64,000 nucleotides of DNA from Polaromonas sp. SP1 (GTDB lineage Bacteria; Pseudomonadota; Gammaproteobacteria; Burkholderiales; Burkholderiaceae_C): contig NZ_CP031013.1 in NCBI RefSeq assembly GCF_003711205.1, positions 2,646,501 through 2,710,500 of the forward strand, written 5' to 3'. Position numbers and translations under genes: made by a program. Positions 52,672 to 63,014 of the stretch are shown here, one piece after another. The notes below the pieces were generated by a model, which saw only the letters and a list, made by a program, of their open reading frames with translations, made no database searches and had not been told where the DNA came from. Every line of letters begins with the position of its first letter. Within the stretch, counting starts at the first letter, position 1.

Positions 52672-53718
52672 ATGCGTGGACTGGTTTGTCATGCGCCACT
52701 CGATTTGCGCCTTGACGCCCTGGATGTCGAACGCCTGGGCCCGCAGCAGTTGCGGGTGCGGGTGGCCTTCGGGGGTATTTGCGGCTCAGACCTGCACTAC
52801 TTTCAGCACGGCGGCTTCGGCACGGTGCGCATCAAGGAGCCCATGGTGCTGGGCCATGAGGTGTCGGGCGTGGTGGAGGCCGTGGGCAGCGAGGTCAACG
52901 GTATTCGCGCTGGCCAGCGCATCGCGATTTCGCCGTCTCGGCCTTGCGGTGTTTGCCGCTTTTGCCAGCAAGGCCTGCAGAACCACTGCATGGACATGCG
53001 GTTTTACGGCAGTGCGATGCGCTTTCCGCACATACAGGGCGCTTTTCGCGAGACCCTGGTCATCGATGCGGCGCAGGCGCATCCCGTGGCTGATGGCCTG
53101 CCGCTGTCCGAGGCCGCGCTGGCCGAACCCTTGTCGGTGGGCCTGCACGCCATCGCGCGCGCCGGCTCGGTGTTCGGCAAACAGGTGCTGGTCACCGGCT
53201 GCGGCCCCATTGGCGCCTTGCTGATCGCCGGCCTGCGCCGGGCGGGTGCGGCCCGCATCGTCGCCGCCGATATTGCCGATTTGCCGCTGGCCTGCGCCAA
53301 ACAAATGGGAGCAGACCAGACCATCAACCTGGCGCAGGAGCCCGACGGCCTGGCGGCGTTTGCCGCGGGCAAGGGGCAGTTCGACGTAATGTTCGAAGCA
53401 TCGGGCAACGAAAAAGCCCTGGTCGCCGGCCTGGACGTGGTGGCGCCGCGCGGCATTATCGTGACGGTGGGCCTGGGCGGCAATGTTGCGCTGCCGCTCA
53501 ACACCCTGGTCGCCAAGGAGCTTGAGCTGCGCGGCACCTTCCGTTTTCATTCCGAGTTTTCGGTGGCGGTGGTATTCCTGAACCAGCGGCTGATCGATGG
53601 CCGGCCTGTCATCACCGACATCGTCGCCTTCGACCAGGCTGCGCATGCCTTTACACTCGCCGGCGACAAACGCCAATCCATGAAGGTGCAAATTGCCTTT
53701 GGCGGCGAAGCCTCATGA
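52672..53718 (+). CDS. idnD: L-idonate 5-dehydrogenase-like zinc dehydrogenase
   Basis: Medium-chain zinc dehydrogenase: GGICGSDLHYFQHGGFG and VLGHEVSGVVE hold catalytic zinc ligands; the structural zinc Cys set is CGVCRFCQQGLQNHC; the NAD fold is VLVTGCGPIGALLIAGLRRAGA. The HYFQHG.FG stretch fits L-idonate 5-dehydrogenase, oxidising idonate to 5-ketogluconate. ATG 52672 with AGGAG. 348 aa. Confidence 0.82.
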   Translation: MRGLVCHAPLDLRLDALDVERLGPQQLRVRVAFGGICGSDLHYFQHGGFGTVRIKEPMVLGHEVSGVVEAVGSEVNGIRAGQRIAISPSRPCGVCRFCQQGLQNHCMDMRFYGSAMRFPHIQGAFRETLVIDAAQAHPVADGLPLSEAALAEPLSVGLHAIARAGSVFGKQVLVTGCGPIGALLIAGLRRAGAARIVAADIADLPLACAKQMGADQTINLAQEPDGLAAFAAGKGQFDVMFEASGNEKALVAGLDVVAPRGIIVTVGLGGNVALPLNTLVAKELELRGTFRFHSEFSVAVVFLNQRLIDGRPVITDIVAFDQAAHAFTLAGDKRQSMKVQIAFGGEAS

Positions 53719-53755
53719 TGCAGCTGATTCTCCCTTTCAATAACCGGAGTCCCTT

Positions 53756-54139
53756 GTGACCGTTTTTTCCAAAGTCATTCTTTACACCGATACCGACGGC
53801 CGCGCGAAATTCCGGGAGGAAGAGATCGCGCTGGGTGAGGGCTCGCCGCAGAGCATGCTGTCGGAGTTGTTCGCCTCGGGCGGCTACCAGCTGCGGCACA
53901 GCCCGGTGGGCTTTCGCAGCCAGTTCCATTGCACGCCGAATCCGCAGTGGGTGTTCATCCTGGGCGGTGAAATGGAAATTGGCCTGCAGGGCGGCGTCTC
54001 CCGTGTTTTCAAGCCGGGCCAGCATTTTTATTCGGCCGACGTGCTGCCGGCCGGCGCCACTTTTGATCCGGCCTTGCACGGCCACTGGAGCCGCCAGGTG
54101 GGGCCGGATCCGCTGGTCACGCTGTTTGTGCGAGGCTGA
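53756..54139 (+). CDS. Cupin-like small protein
   Basis: A beta-rich 127-residue protein with FHCTPNPQWVFILGGEMEIGLQGG and FKPGQHFYSADVLPAG, the two strand-turn blocks of a cupin barrel. A conserved single-domain cupin often follows sugar-acid genes, but its reaction is unknown. GTG start with GGAG upstream. Between idnD and the regulator, same operon. Confidence 0.7.
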   Translation: MTVFSKVILYTDTDGRAKFREEEIALGEGSPQSMLSELFASGGYQLRHSPVGFRSQFHCTPNPQWVFILGGEMEIGLQGGVSRVFKPGQHFYSADVLPAGATFDPALHGHWSRQVGPDPLVTLFVRG

Positions 54140-54148
54140 AAGCGCGCC

Positions 54149-54898
54149 ATGGCCACCATGAAAAACGTCCACGGCAACACGGTTGACCATATTGGGGAAG
54201 CCATCGTCGCTGGCCGTTATGCCGCCGGCATGTCCATGCCGCCGGAACCGGTGCTCTGCGAGGAATTGGGCGTGAGCCGCACCGTGGTGCGCGAAGCGGT
54301 CAAGTCGCTGATCGCCAAAGGCCTGGTCACCACCGGCCCCAAGGTGGGCACGCGCGTGTTGACAGAGGAGCACTGGAACTGGTTTGATCCCGACGTCATC
54401 GCCTGGAAGGCCAAGGCCGGCATCACGCCCGAATTTTTGCGCGACCTGCTGGAGTTGCGGCGCCTGGTAGAGCCCGCTGCCGTGCGCATGGCGGCCGAAC
54501 GGGCTACGGCCGAAGAGATCGCTGAAATCGAGGATGCTTATGCGGGCATGAAGCGGGCAGTGGAAGGCGGCGGCGATTACGTCACCTACGACCTGCGCTT
54601 TCACCAGGGACTGCTGCGCGCGGCGCACAACCGCATGCTGATCCAGATGAACAAGGCGTTGAGCGCCTTGCTGCGTACCAGTTTTGAAATCTCCACCAGC
54701 CGCAAGGACGGCCCCAAGCGCTCGTTGCCGCTGCACCGGGCGGTGCTTGACGCGGTGATTGCCCGCAATCCGGTCAAGGCCGAAAAAGCGATTCTGGTCT
54801 TGATTGACGGCGCGCGCGAGGATATCGAACTGGTGCTCGGCTCGCGGCGGCGGTTGCCGAAACTGAGCGAGCCGGCCAAGCAGCTCAAGGCTGCCTGA
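54149..54898 (+). CDS. GntR-family regulator, FadR/FCD type (DgoR-like)
   Basis: N-terminal winged helix (MPPEPVLCEELGVSRTVVREAVKSLIAKGLVTTGPKVGTRV), then an FCD ligand domain with metal-site residues (LRFHQGLLRAAHN, LHRAVLDAVI). The order and the WNWFDPDVIAW segment resemble DgoR, the galactonate-responsive repressor. It most likely controls this locus. 249 aa. Confidence 0.87.
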   Translation: MATMKNVHGNTVDHIGEAIVAGRYAAGMSMPPEPVLCEELGVSRTVVREAVKSLIAKGLVTTGPKVGTRVLTEEHWNWFDPDVIAWKAKAGITPEFLRDLLELRRLVEPAAVRMAAERATAEEIAEIEDAYAGMKRAVEGGGDYVTYDLRFHQGLLRAAHNRMLIQMNKALSALLRTSFEISTSRKDGPKRSLPLHRAVLDAVIARNPVKAEKAILVLIDGAREDIELVLGSRRRLPKLSEPAKQLKAA

Positions 54899-54908
54899 TC
54901 GCGATTGC

Positions 54909-55673
54909 TTAAAGCGCCTCCCGGCGCTGCATCTCGCCGGACAGGATCACGTGATGGCCGTGGCGGACCGCCATTTCTTCCACCAGCGTTTGCGCGACGC
55001 GTTCTGCCGAAATCGACTGGTAGTTGGCCGGTATCAGGCCGCCGAGCAGCCTGCTGACGCCCAGCGCCAGTTTTTCCCCGGCGCGCGGCGGCTGGCCCAG
55101 GGATTCCCGTTCGCCTGAAAGGAATGAAGGGCGCACCACCACCAGCGTGGAAAACCCCAGGTGAGAAAGCGCCTCTTCGGCTTCGCCTTTGACCCGGGTG
55201 TAGAAGAGGGCGGAATGGGCGTCCGCGCCCATGGCGCTGACCAGGCCAAGGCGCGTGGCGCCGGCGATGCGGGCGCTGCGGGCGACGGCCAGCACGGCAT
55301 CAAAATCCACCGCCCTGAATGCCTCACGGCTGCCCGCGGTCTTGATGGTTGTGCCAAGGGCGATAAAGACATCGTCCACGGGCGGCGCCTTGAAGTCGGC
55401 GAAGGAGCCGGCCAGGTGCACGGTCAGCCGGGCATCCCGCTGGGCCGGTGTGCGGCGGCCCACGCAGTGGACCGCCGAATAGCTTTTATCGGCCAGTAAA
55501 CGGGCCAGGACCGCCCGGCCGACGAGGCCCGTTGCCCCGGCCACCAGCGCCACCCGAGCCGCCGCCACCGGAGCGGTTGCCGCGGTAGTTGCCCCGGTTG
55601 CCGCCTGTGGGCTGGCCGGAGGAGGGGAAGCCTGAGGAGGCATGGCTGGCGGGTTGCTGGTTGTCGAAGTCAT
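54909..55673 (-). CDS. NAD(P)-binding epimerase-like protein overlapping rhlE
   Basis: An atypical short-chain dehydrogenase fold: [23 protein letters not shown] (nucleotide loop), [50 protein letters not shown] with Tyr/Lys, and a C-terminal [17 protein letters not shown]. It resembles HTATIP2/YbjT-like proteins. Start chosen at ATG 55673 with AGGGAG 7 bases upstream; this gives a 40-residue Pro/Ala-rich leader. The Rossmann motif begins at 55553, upstream of the rhlE stop (55486), so at least 67 bases are coding in two frames. Confidence 0.75.
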   Translation of the reverse strand: MTSTTSNPPAMPPQASPPPASPQAATGATTAATAPVAAARVALVAGATGLVGRAVLARLLADKSYSAVHCVGRRTPAQRDARLTVHLAGSFADFKAPPVDDVFIALGTTIKTAGSREAFRAVDFDAVLAVARSARIAGATRLGLVSAMGADAHSALFYTRVKGEAEEALSHLGFSTLVVVRPSFLSGERESLGQPPRAGEKLALGVSRLLGGLIPANYQSISAERVAQTLVEEMAVRHGHHVILSGEMQRREAL

Positions 55674-57225
55674 TGCGTGGCTCCCTGGACTCGTTGCGGG
55701 GTGCGCGGGGCTGCTGGTCGTCGCGGTGGCGCGGCGCCTGGGCTTGCCGTGGCGGCTGGCCGTTCTGCGAATAACCGGAATTCTGGCGTGGCTGGCCTGG
55801 GTTGGGCGTACGGGGACCGCGTCCGCTGCCGCCGCCATTGCCGCCACCGCCACCGTTGCCGCCACCGGCCGGGCCGCGCCCGCGGGCGCCGCCATTGCCA
55901 CCGCCGTTACCGCCACCTGCGCCACGCGCGGGCTGTGCGCCCTTGGTGTCGCGGATGCGCTGCATCATCTCGGTGCGGGCGGCCTTGGCCGCTGCCTGCA
56001 TCACGTCGCGGCTCGGGGGCTTGCCCAGGCCGCCCCAGATGGTCTGGCGGCCCATGGCAAGGGGCTCGGCGCGCTCACCGGGTTCGGCTTCAAAACCGGG
56101 GACGGTAACTTTTTCGATGTTCTGCTTGGTGAAGCGTTCGATGTCCTGCATGAAGCCTTCTTCATCCAGGCAAACCAGGCTGACGGCTTCGCCGCTGTTG
56201 CCCGCGCGGCCGGTGCGGCCGATGCGGTGCACATAGTCTTCGCTGACATTCGGGATTTCGTAATTCACCACGTGCGGCAGTTCGTCGATGTCGATGCCGC
56301 GGGCAGCGATGTCGGTGGCCACCAGCGCGCGGATGGTGCCGCTTTTGAAGTCGGCCAGTGCCTGGGTGCGTGCAGTCTGGCTCTTGTTGCCGTGCAGCGC
56401 CATCGCGGGGATGCCGTTTTTGGTCAGGTGCTCGGCCACGTTGTTGGCGCCGAACTTGGTGCGGGTGAACACCAGCACCTGGCTCCAGTTGTGTTCGTTG
56501 ATGATGTGGGTCAGCAGCGCTTTCTTTTTGCTGCGGCCCACGGGGTGGATGGTCTGCGTGATGCGCTGCACCGTGGTGTTGCGCGGTGTGACCTGGATCG
56601 ATTCGGGGTTCTTCAGCAGGCCGTTGGCCAGTTCGCGGATTTCGTCGCTGAAAGTCGCGCTGAACAGCAGCGATTGCTTCTGCTTTGGCACCAGGGCCAG
56701 CACCTTCTTGATGTCGTGGATGAAGCCCATGTCCAGCATGCGGTCGGCTTCGTCCAGCACCAGTATCTGGACCTGGCTCAGGTCCAGCGTGCCCTGGCTC
56801 GCGTGGTCCAGCAGGCGGCCGGGGGTGGCGACCAGGATGTCCACGCCGCGGCGCAGTTTTTCAATCTGGGAGCCCATGCCGACGCCGCCGAACATCACCA
56901 TGGAAGTGAGGTCGGTGTATTTGCCGTAGGTGCGGACGCTTTCTTCGACCTGCGCCGCGAGTTCGCGGGTGGGGGTCATGATGAGGGCGCGCACGGCGTT
57001 GACGCCGCGGCGGTTTGTCAGGCGCGCTTCAGTGGAAAGACGCTGCAGCAGGGGCAGCGTGAAGGCTGCGGTCTTGCCGGTGCCGGTCTGGGCGCCGCCC
57101 AGCAGGTCAATGCCCTTGAGTACGGCGGGGATGGCCTGGGCCTGGATGGGGGTGGGAGTGTCGTAGCCCTGCTCAAGCACGGCCTTAAGAATGGCCGGAG
57201 CCAAATTCAATTCTTCAAATGTCAT
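55486..57225 (-). CDS. rhlE: DEAD-box RNA helicase RhlE
   Basis: Core motifs in order: Q motif [26 protein letters not shown], Walker [42 protein letters not shown], and [15 protein letters not shown] with [10 protein letters not shown]. The C-terminal ~190 residues are Gly/Asn/Pro/Arg-rich, typical of RhlE tails that bind RNA. Helicases of this class act in ribosome assembly and RNA decay. 579 aa. Divergent from ettA. Confidence 0.93.
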   Translation of the reverse strand: MTFEELNLAPAILKAVLEQGYDTPTPIQAQAIPAVLKGIDLLGGAQTGTGKTAAFTLPLLQRLSTEARLTNRRGVNAVRALIMTPTRELAAQVEESVRTYGKYTDLTSMVMFGGVGMGSQIEKLRRGVDILVATPGRLLDHASQGTLDLSQVQILVLDEADRMLDMGFIHDIKKVLALVPKQKQSLLFSATFSDEIRELANGLLKNPESIQVTPRNTTVQRITQTIHPVGRSKKKALLTHIINEHNWSQVLVFTRTKFGANNVAEHLTKNGIPAMALHGNKSQTARTQALADFKSGTIRALVATDIAARGIDIDELPHVVNYEIPNVSEDYVHRIGRTGRAGNSGEAVSLVCLDEEGFMQDIERFTKQNIEKVTVPGFEAEPGERAEPLAMGRQTIWGGLGKPPSRDVMQAAAKAARTEMMQRIRDTKGAQPARGAGGGNGGGNGGARGRGPAGGGNGGGGGNGGGSGRGPRTPNPGQPRQNSGYSQNGQPPRQAQAPRHRDDQQPRAPRNESREPRNDFDNQQPASHASSGFPSSGQPTGGNRGNYRGNRSGGGGSGGAGGRGNGPRRPGGPGPFTGR

Positions 57226-57594
57226 GATGGTGCGCCGCTTGGGCGCTTTAGATCGGCCTGTTGGGCGCCTTGATTGAAGGCAACCCGCCAGTCAAAGGCA
57301 GATGGGATCAGAAAGTGGGCCGAAAACATCGTAAGCAGCCGCTTGTTGCGGTACCTGGATGTGCCCAAATGTTGAAGGCAACTGGAGCCAGCAACCCCTG
57401 TATTGTCGCACAGCAACGATAATGGGGCATTCACGCAGAAAAGCACGCTTTGTCAAAAAGCGTTTGCGCCCCGGGCGCGGCGTGTCGTTCCAGCCCGCAA
57501 GAAAGCCTGCAGATAGCCTGTAAAAATAGCATTTACAGGCGGCAAGCAGCCCGTTTTCCTGCATTGTTTTTTCATTTTTACCAAAGTAATCCTG
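57226..57594. promoter_or_regulatory. Divergent rhlE/ettA control region
   Basis: 369 bases without a gene. CCTGTAAA (57517-57524) and TTTACAGG (57532-57539) form an 8-bp hairpin about 60 bases upstream of ettA, followed by GGCAAGCAGC; it could be a transcript end, an operator or a leader structure. No convincing -35/-10 pair can be fixed by eye. I see no small gene in this stretch. Confidence 0.5.
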
Positions 57595-59256
<1,662 letters not shown>

Positions 59257-59270
59257 GCTTGGGCACTGTC

Positions 59271-59807
59271 ATGACAGACCAGGAGGTTCTGGACAAAACC
59301 CGCTTGTGGCTCGAAAAAGCCGTGATCGGGCTCAACCTGTGCCCGTTTGCCAAGGCGGTCTACGTCAAGAACCAGGTGCGCCTGGTGGTCAGCCAGGCCA
59401 AACATGCGGATGGCCTGCTCGAGGAGCTTGACCGGGAACTGGATTTGCTGGCGGCGACGCCGGCCGATGAGATCGACACCACGCTGCTGATCCATCCCAC
59501 GCTGTTCGACGACTTCCTGGACTTCAATGATTTCCTCGAAATCGCTGAAGGCGTGGTGGATGAGCATGGGCTCGAGGGCGTGATCCAGCTGGCCAGCTTT
59601 CACCCGCAGTTCCAGTTTGACGGCACCGGGCCGGACGACATCGGCAATTACACCAACCGCGCGCCGTTTTCCATCCTGCATTTGCTGCGCGAAGAAAGCG
59701 TGGAGCGGGCCGTTGAAGCCTTCCCGGAGGCCGAGGCGATCTTCGAGCAGAACATTCAGACGCTCGAAAAACTCGGCCACGCGGGCTGGAAGGCGCTGGG
59801 CCTGTAA
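59271..59807 (+). CDS. DUF1415 family protein
   Basis: LWLEKAVIGLNLCPFAKAVYVKNQVRLVVSQA, then IDTTLLIHPTLFDDFLDFNDFLEIAEGVVDEHGLEGVIQLASFHPQFQF is the DUF1415 core; function unknown. Start ATG 59271, 15 bases after ettA; an in-frame TTG at 59259 is less likely. 178 aa. Confidence 0.88.
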   Translation: MTDQEVLDKTRLWLEKAVIGLNLCPFAKAVYVKNQVRLVVSQAKHADGLLEELDRELDLLAATPADEIDTTLLIHPTLFDDFLDFNDFLEIAEGVVDEHGLEGVIQLASFHPQFQFDGTGPDDIGNYTNRAPFSILHLLREESVERAVEAFPEAEAIFEQNIQTLEKLGHAGWKALGL

Positions 59808-59825
59808 CGTTGCGGCGCAGCGGCC

Positions 59826-60191
59826 TTATTTGGGCAGGTGCTGCTTGAGCACCGCCTGCAACTGCGCGAAATTAAAAGGCTTGGTCACATAGCCGCTGGC
59901 GCCCAGGCGCAGCGCCTCCTCGAGCCGCTCGGACTCCGCGCTGGCAGACAGGAAAACCAGCGGGACATGCTTGAGGGCGGGCTCGGCCTGCAGTGCCGCC
60001 AGCACTTCCATGCCGTTCATCTGCGGCATCATCACGTCGCAAAAAATCAGGTCCGGTTGCTGTTCGCGGGCCACTTGCAGGCCGGCGTTGCCGTCAGACG
60101 CTGACAGGCCCTCGTGGCCCTCCAGCCGGACAAAGCGCAGCAGGTTGTCCCGGATATGGGTCTCGTCTTCAATCACCAGAATGCGCGCCAT
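59826..60191 (-). CDS. Single-domain response regulator (CheY-like)
   Basis: VIEDETHI (acidic pair), CDVMMPQMNG with the phosphorylated Asp, VFLSAS and GYVTKPFN with the conserved Lys make a complete receiver domain and nothing else; no DNA-binding part. It should act by protein contact. Encoded downstream of the sensor kinase with 167 bases between, so the two likely form a pair. ATG 60191; 121 aa. Confidence 0.9.
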   Translation of the reverse strand: MARILVIEDETHIRDNLLRFVRLEGHEGLSASDGNAGLQVAREQQPDLIFCDVMMPQMNGMEVLAALQAEPALKHVPLVFLSASAESERLEEALRLGASGYVTKPFNFAQLQAVLKQHLPK

Positions 60192-60358
60192 TTTTCTTTC
60201 GCAGTGAGCCCCTGTTTTCATGTTGGCGGGGCGGACATCCCTGAACCCCCGGCAGCGGACTGCGCCGCTGTTCCGGCCTGGTGGCCCATCTTATAGCCTT
60301 GCCCCGTTTTCCCCAACCCGCTGCCGTGCCGCGCCGGCGTAAAGCAGGTTTTCGGGGC

Positions 60359-62122
60359 TCAGATTCTGACGGTAAAGCGGGTGCCCTGGCCCACGGTGCT
60401 GGCGACTTCGATGTGGCCGCCGTGCAGGTCGATGGAGTTTTTGACGATCGCCAGTCCCAGGCCCGTTCCCTGGATCTCGCCGACGTTGCTGGCCCGGTGG
60501 AACCATTCGAACAGGTGAGGGAGTTCTTCGGCCGGGATACCAATGCCCTGGTCGGCCACTTCAAAGGCCACCCGCCCGTCCAGCGAAGAGACGCGAAACA
60601 GGACTTTTCCGCCCTGTGGCGAATACTTGATGGCATTGGACAGCAGGTTGCCGAAAATGTGCCGCAGCAGCTTTTCGTCGAAGAGCCCCACCGCCGGCCG
60701 GGCCTCGAACTCCAGGGCCAGCTCGCACCCTGTCTGCGAATGCTGGATGCGGGCGTCTTCCACCAGGTTCTGGCAAAGCGTTTGCAGGTTGATCTGCTCC
60801 GGCTTGAACTCCAGCATCTGCGCTTCGACCTTGCCCAGCAGAAGGACGCGGTCCAGCATCTGGGTCATGCGCTGCACGCCGGTTTCTATGGTGTTGATCA
60901 CCTCGGCTTTTTCGGGCTCCGGCAGGCGGTCCCCGTAATGCTTGAGCAACTCCGCCGAAGACAGGATAAAGGCCAGCGGCGTGCGGAATTCGTGGGAGGC
61001 CACCGAGATGAAGCGAGATTTCATGTCGTTGAGTTCGGTCTGCCGCTGCAGGGTCTGGCGCTGTGTCAGCTCGGCCTGCAGCCGTGCCGTGGCATCGACC
61101 ACGAAGATCAGCGTTGCTTCCCGCTTGCTCCATTCGATCTGGACGGCGGAAAGCTCCAGCGAACGCACTTCGCCGGCCTGGGTCACGACGCGAAAGCCGT
61201 ACATCGATTCCACCTCGTCACCACGCTGCCGGCGCTCATGGCGCTCGCGCATGACCGGCAGGTCGTCCGGGTGGACCGTCGCGGTGTAGGGTTGTGACAG
61301 CAGGTACTCCCGCGGGTGGCCCACGATGCGCTCCAGGCTGGGATTGACGAACACCATGCGCCCGTCCTGCACTACCACCACGCCGACACCGACGTTTTCA
61401 ATCACCGTGCGGTAACGCTCTTCCGATTTGCGCAGCTCGTCGAGCGCCTGGTAACGTTCGATGGCGCTGCTGACATGGTTGGCCACAAACGAAAGGATGT
61501 CGGCATCCGCCGCGCTGTATTGCACGCCAGGCTCATACCCCTGCACCGCCAGCACGCCGCCTATGTCGCCACGGATGTGCATGGGTACGCCCAGCCAGGA
61601 ACTGAAGGTCATGTCACCGCTACCCTCCGTCACCAGGCCTGCCGTTTCCAGGTCCTTGAGGCGCGCGGCATCGATGATCTGCGGCCGGCCCGTGTTCAGC
61701 ACAAACTCCGTGAGGCCCCGCCGGTAGGGAACGTTGCTGCGCTGCAGCGCGTTGCCGTCGCGCTCGTCCACGTAATAGGGGAAGTCCTTGCGCTGCTTTT
61801 GCGCGTCGTAAAGGCACACATAGCAGTTCTTCGCATACAGCAGTTCGCCCAGCAGGCCGTGCACCGACTGCAGGAAATCGTAGAAAGAAAGATCTGCCGC
61901 TGCACGTTCGGCGATGCGGTAGAAAACCCGCTGCAGGGTCTCGGCCTTTTTCTGCTCCCGCGCCTCGGCCTGGAGTTCGCGGGTGCGTTGCTCCAGCCAC
62001 AGGTTGGCGGATGTCTCCTGCTTTTGTTTTTCAAGCTGCAGGTCCCGGTAGTCGGCCTGCAGCGCCTGGTGCTGTTGTTGCAGCTGCTTGAGCTGGGCAT
62101 GCAGGTCGGCGTCAGAAGGCAT
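60359..62122 (-). CDS. Sensor histidine kinase with GAF and PAS domains
   Basis: Order: N-terminal coiled coil (about residues 5-60, Gln-rich), GAF domain (about 65-235), PAS domain (about 240-345, RTVIENVGVGVVVVQDGRMVFVNPSLERIVGHPREY), HisKA box SVASHEFRTPLAFILSSAELL with the phosphorylated His, and HATPase core (NLLSNAIKYSPQGGK, DQGIGIP, GTGLGLAIVKNSIDLHGG). No membrane helices, so a cytoplasmic sensor. 587 aa. Confidence 0.92.
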   Translation of the reverse strand: MPSDADLHAQLKQLQQQHQALQADYRDLQLEKQKQETSANLWLEQRTRELQAEAREQKKAETLQRVFYRIAERAAADLSFYDFLQSVHGLLGELLYAKNCYVCLYDAQKQRKDFPYYVDERDGNALQRSNVPYRRGLTEFVLNTGRPQIIDAARLKDLETAGLVTEGSGDMTFSSWLGVPMHIRGDIGGVLAVQGYEPGVQYSAADADILSFVANHVSSAIERYQALDELRKSEERYRTVIENVGVGVVVVQDGRMVFVNPSLERIVGHPREYLLSQPYTATVHPDDLPVMRERHERRQRGDEVESMYGFRVVTQAGEVRSLELSAVQIEWSKREATLIFVVDATARLQAELTQRQTLQRQTELNDMKSRFISVASHEFRTPLAFILSSAELLKHYGDRLPEPEKAEVINTIETGVQRMTQMLDRVLLLGKVEAQMLEFKPEQINLQTLCQNLVEDARIQHSQTGCELALEFEARPAVGLFDEKLLRHIFGNLLSNAIKYSPQGGKVLFRVSSLDGRVAFEVADQGIGIPAEELPHLFEWFHRASNVGEIQGTGLGLAIVKNSIDLHGGHIEVASTVGQGTRFTVRI

Positions 62123-62238
62123 GGCGCGGCTTTCGTGCTCGGGAGTTTGGGAAAGGGCTGCCGAAACGGCGCCCTCAAGCCATTATGCGGCCTTGGGCTG
62201 CCCGCCTGAACGCCGATAAGGTGGCGGTTTCCCTTGGT

Positions 62239-62990
62239 TCAGGGGGTGTTCAGCCCGTCCGCCGTCTGGAACATGGCCTCGCGCGCCTGCGCCACGACCT
62301 GCGTGCGTCACTCGTCGGTGTCGACGTAAAACGCGTCCATCATCTGGCGCCTGACCATCGCCCGCTGCTCAGCCGGCACCCCGGGGTGCTTGTGCTGCCA
62401 GTGGTCGGCGCGCAGCCGCCAAAGAACATGCCGTCGGCGTACTCATGCTGCCCTTGCGACACGGCCGCCTGGTAGCGTGCCACGCCATGAGTGTCTATGT
62501 AGGCCGCGATAGCCGCTTCGTTTGCGGCCGTGGGGGGCCACTGCGCCGGCAACAGCAGGTCGTGAATCTCCCGGTAGACCTCATTGACGGGCAGGGGCTG
62601 GCTGAAGTCATGAAAATTGCGGTTCAGGTCCACATTCTCGTGCGTGGTGCGCCTTGCGTGGGAGAACCCGTAGGGATTGAGCGCATGAATGTAGAGCACC
62701 GCGACGCCGCTCGCGCGGGCCTTGGCGCGCCATTCGGCGTCGTGTGCGGCATGCACCTGCACACCCGAGCCGCAATAGCCCTCCACGCCGTGGCAGGCGC
62801 TGCTGACGATGAAAAGCTTTTCAGCGTCGGGCGGGCCGTCCAGCGCCGCGTCCATGGCCAGCGTCTCGCCGTCGCGGCCCTTGAGCGGATGCTCGTAGCA
62901 GCGCAGGGTCATGCCGGCGGCGACGGCCGCTTCAAGAAATTTCGCGCGCGCAACCGCATAGCTGGCCGAAAAAGCCGCGTGTGTATTCAT
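62239..62990 (-). pseudogene. DUF2817 (M14-like) peptidase, internally deleted
   Basis: The N-terminal half (FIVSSACHGVEGYCGSGVQ, VLYIHALNPYGFSHARRTTHENVDLNRNF) is a good DUF2817 metallopeptidase start with the H...E and N-R-N motifs. After GMFFGGCAPT the central ~130 residues are missing and the frame jumps. The true C-terminus continues in another frame as HWQHKHPGVPAEQRAMVRRQ then MMDAFYVDTDE, then a TGA where the family has Trp, then RTQVVAQAREAMFQTADGL. Both ends of the deletion contain GCGCCGACC, so it probably arose by recombination between 9-bp repeats. Not functional. Confidence 0.85.
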
Positions 62991-63014
62991 GGTGTTTTTT
63001 TGATACGTTGACGC

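Noticed and set aside
55642-57273. 543-codon frame opposite rhlE
   Set aside because: Antisense shadow; repeated Ala/Val/Gly-rich text reflects the helicase tail.
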